Positions 62,306 through 64,000 of a DNA stretch of 64,000 bases are shown here, one piece after another. Every line of letters starts with the position of its first letter. Positions within the stretch are counted from its first letter, which is position 1. The position numbers and the translations under genes were made by a program. The notes under the pieces were generated by a model. The model was not told the DNA's origin. It saw nothing but the letters and a program-made list of their open reading frames with translations, and ran no database searches. Where the stretch lies: assembly GCF_012931845.1 (NCBI RefSeq), contig NZ_CP051884.1, forward strand, positions 558,001-622,000, in the 5' to 3' direction. This DNA comes from Cellulomonas taurus. Lineage in GTDB: Bacteria; Actinomycetota; Actinomycetes; Actinomycetales; Cellulomonadaceae.

Positions 62306-62635
62306 ATGACCGCCACCACGCAGCGTCCGGTGTCCCCGATCCGTCGCGGGCGTGAGCCGTTGTGGCGGGAGCTGCTCGGGCTGCGGCTGCGCCGGCTCCG
62401 TCACCAGCGGGGCGAGACACTGGGCGAGACCGCCGAGCGCGCCGGGGTGTCCCCGCAGTACCTGTCCGAGATGGAGCGCGGGGTCAAGGACCCGTCCAGC
62501 GAGATGATCGCGGCGGTCGCCGGGGCCCTCGGGGTGACGCTGCTCGACCTGACGGTCGGGGTGACCCAGGAGCTGACCGGGGGCGGCCGACCCTCCGGCG
62601 CGGTGGTGTTCGCGCCGTTCGGGCTGGCCGCCTGA
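62306..62635 (+). CDS. XRE-family regulator, ClgR/PopR-like
   Basis: A 109-residue DNA-binding protein. The helix-turn-helix GETLGETAERAGVSPQYLSEMERGVKDPSSEMIAAVAGAL strongly resembles ClgR/PopR-type regulators that control clp protease genes in actinobacteria. It sits convergently, with its stop 4 bases from that of the minus-strand clpP pair, which supports this role. In Streptomyces PopR governs clpP3-clpP4 (established). TACCGT 5 bases before the ATG suggests a leaderless message; a perfect palindrome lies upstream. Confidence 0.85.
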   Translation: MTATTQRPVSPIRRGREPLWRELLGLRLRRLRHQRGETLGETAERAGVSPQYLSEMERGVKDPSSEMIAAVAGALGVTLLDLTVGVTQELTGGGRPSGAVVFAPFGLAA

Positions 62636-62639
62636 CCGA

Positions 62640-63278
62640 TCATCGCCGGTCGATCACCCGGTCGATCAGCCCGTACTCGCGTGCGCCGCTCGCGGTGAAC
62701 ACCCGGTCGTGGTCGGTGTCGGCACGCAGCCGCTCGACGCTCTGACCGGAGTGCTCGGCCAGGATGCCCTCCATCTCGGACCTGATCCGGACCACCTCGT
62801 CGGCCGCCAGGATCAGATCGGGGATCGCGCCCCGGCCCTGCGCCACGGGCTGGTGCAGCACCACGCGGGCGTGCGGCAGCGCAGCGCGCTTGCCCGGTGC
62901 ACCGGCGGCCAGCAGCACGGCGCCGACCGCGACCGCCTGGCCGACGCAACTGGTCGCCACCTGCGGCCGGATGTACTGCATCGTGTCGTAGACCGCGAGC
63001 ATCGCCGACGGGTCGCCGCCCTCGCAGTTGATGTAGAGCTGGATGTCCTGGTCCGGCGCGTCCGCCTCCAGATGCAGCAGCTGGGCGATCAGGGCATTCG
63101 CCACCCCGGCATCCAGGGCGGTGCCGAGGTACACGATCCGCTCGGTCAGCAGCTGCGAGTACACGTCCATGATCCGGTCGCCGCGCGGGTGCTGGGCGAC
63201 CACGCTCGGGATCGGGTAGCTGCTCATGGTGGTGCCACCCGGGCGGGAGCGGCCGTGGGTGCCGGTGTCGCCGCTCAT
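62640..63278 (-). CDS. clpP: ClpP-family subunit with catalytic serine replaced by alanine
   Basis: A 212-residue ClpP-fold protein. The catalytic region reads SCVGQAVAVGAVLLAAG where active ClpP has GQAASMGA; the serine position is Ala117 (GCG, plus-strand 62928-62930). The His (VVLHQP) and Asp (ADTDHDRV) positions are kept. It is therefore likely to be a non-hydrolytic ring subunit, as ClpR is in plants and cyanobacteria. The ATG overlaps the upstream clpP stop by four bases (ATGA); a second ATG at 63227 (MSSYPIPSVVAQ) is possible. Its partner is the active paralogue just upstream. Confidence 0.88.
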   Translation of the reverse strand: MSGDTGTHGRSRPGGTTMSSYPIPSVVAQHPRGDRIMDVYSQLLTERIVYLGTALDAGVANALIAQLLHLEADAPDQDIQLYINCEGGDPSAMLAVYDTMQYIRPQVATSCVGQAVAVGAVLLAAGAPGKRAALPHARVVLHQPVAQGRGAIPDLILAADEVVRIRSEMEGILAEHSGQSVERLRADTDHDRVFTASGAREYGLIDRVIDRR

Positions 63279-63892
63279 GCCACGCCGCCGAATCCGGCCA
63301 GGCCGCGCGGCCGCTGCGGTCGGATCACGTCGAAGTCGTCCACGACCGCGTCGATGAAGCCGTAGTCCAACGCCTCGGCGGCGGTGTACCAGCGGTCGTG
63401 CAGGCTGTCCTCGAAGATCCGGTCCAGCGGTTGGCCGGTGTCCTCGGCGATCAGGCCCAGCACGGTGTCCCGGGTGTGCCGGAGGTCGTCGGCCTGGAGC
63501 TCGACGTCCACGGCGGTGCCGCCGATCCCGGCCGATCCCTGGTGCATCAGCACCCGCGCATGCGGCAGTGCGCGACGCTTGCCGGCGGTTCCGGCCGAGA
63601 GCAGGAACTGCCCGGCCGAGTACGCGATGCCCAGGGCCAGGGTCGACACGTCGCAGGGGATGAGCCGGATCAGGTCCCGGATGGCGAGCATCGCGGGCAC
63701 CGACCCGCCGGGTGAGTGGATCCACAGTGCGATGTCCGTGGTCGGGTCGGTGGCGGCCAGGGCGACGAGCTGGCTGGCGAGCAGGGTGCCGTTGTCGTCG
63801 TCCAGCGGGCCGTCCAGCACCAGGATCCGGTTGTCGTAGAGGGTGCGGCGGGCCTCGGCTGTGAACCGGGGCGGGGCGGGGATGTCGGTCAT
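63275..63892 (-). CDS. clpP: ATP-dependent Clp protease proteolytic subunit
   Basis: A 205-residue ClpP peptidase with an apparently complete triad: Ser92 in GIAYSAGQFLLSAG, His in VLMHQG and Asp in EDSLHDRW. The N-terminus (RFTAEARRTLYDNRILVLDGPLDDDNG) and WIHSPGGSVPAMLAI are family features. It forms a two-gene operon with the serine-less paralogue, and the two probably build a mixed 14-mer fed by a Clp ATPase encoded elsewhere. This pair resembles the accessory clpP3-clpP4 type, not necessarily the essential clpP1-clpP2. Confidence 0.92.
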   Translation of the reverse strand: MTDIPAPPRFTAEARRTLYDNRILVLDGPLDDDNGTLLASQLVALAATDPTTDIALWIHSPGGSVPAMLAIRDLIRLIPCDVSTLALGIAYSAGQFLLSAGTAGKRRALPHARVLMHQGSAGIGGTAVDVELQADDLRHTRDTVLGLIAEDTGQPLDRIFEDSLHDRWYTAAEALDYGFIDAVVDDFDVIRPQRPRGLAGFGGVA

Positions 63893-63933
63893 GCCTCCAC
63901 GGTCGCCCGGTGCGCGGCCGCGCGGCAGTCGAT

Positions 63934-63963
63934 GCTGCCCAGGGCGGAGCTGCCCTGAGCAGC
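63934..63963 (-). terminator. Hairpin terminator between an upstream minus-strand gene and clpP
   Basis: GCTGCCCAGGGC (63934-63945) pairs with GCCCTGAGCAGC (63952-63963) at 11 of 12 positions around a 6-base loop, just past the stop at 63966-63968. Confidence 0.6.
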
Positions 63964-63965
63964 AC

Positions 63966-64000
63966 TCAGCCCTCGACGGCCTCCGCGAGCTCCAGCCAGC
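63966..64000 (-). CDS. C-terminal end of a minus-strand gene, possibly ABC-F ATPase
   Basis: The last bases read in one minus-strand frame as WLELAEAVEG followed by TGA at 63968-63966, with a terminator hairpin right after. Similar W-x-E-L-x-E-x-x-E ends are common in ABC-F translation factors, but eleven codons are too few to be sure. The rest lies outside the window. Confidence 0.4.
   Translation of the reverse strand, partial: WLELAEAVEG

Overview
The window is high-GC DNA, about 70% or more by eye and dense with GTG starts. It comes from an actinobacterium, most likely a Micrococcales member near Cellulomonas (inference). Supporting signs are IdeR, RpfB-type resuscitation factors in an rpfB-rsmA-ispE run, a divergent pmt/rsmI pair, an LAXTG sortase-E anchor, a DUF4012 protein, and many starts that look leaderless. 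Most of the window reads as ordinary chromosome.

Layout. 1-2400: end of an NCS2 purine permease and a UDP-glucose dehydrogenase. 2400-7200: MarR-MFS pair, DUF4012 membrane protein and an LAXTG wall protein. 7200-12050: serC, ideR, a c-di-AMP riboswitch before an NlpC/P60 hydrolase, an HNH nuclease, and a universal stress protein. 12058-14536 (minus): ddaH-rocD-lrp, arginine/ornithine catabolism with its likely regulator. 14659-18812: SRPBCC, aldo/keto reductase, EcsC and OsmC proteins, and a GAF-EAL phosphodiesterase. 18962-26331: a complete type I restriction-modification operon hsdM-hsdS-rhuM-hsdR, the clearest acquired island, followed by tRNA-Arg(CCT). 26772-35077: DDN-like oxidoreductase, SNF2 helicase, and a 1637-residue SF1-like protein whose ATPase motifs are eroded. 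35135-41894: small conserved protein, mscL, SAF protein, FmdB protein, 5-FCL, galU, moeA, rimJ-like acetyltransferase and a membrane protein. 41965-47198: tRNA-Ala(CGC), STAS, RibD-like reductase, BASS symporter, GH20 hexosaminidase and a DUF4143 ATPase. 47200-57402: pmt/rsmI, then minus-strand ispE, rsmA, rpfB, a second DUF348/G5 lysozyme-like protein, tatD and metG. 57623-62635: lipoprotein, peptidoglycan-binding protein, MacA-like adaptor and FtsX-like permease without an ATPase gene, then an XRE regulator. 62640-63892 (minus): two clpP paralogues, one lacking the catalytic serine.

Themes. Several genes concern the envelope: galU, ugd, DUF4012, LAXTG protein, NlpC/P60, RpfB, its paralogue, pmt and the ABC-like cluster. 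A 16-base two-repeat element resembling MtrA sites lies before three of the peptidoglycan-remodelling genes. Points most worth checking are this shared element, the 23-bp iteron array before the DUF4143 ATPase, the ClpP Ser-to-Ala paralogue, the degenerate SF1/nuclease-like giant beside an intact SNF2 helicase, the 21-bp-phased CACTCA array, and the in-frame run-on from DUF4012 into the wall protein.
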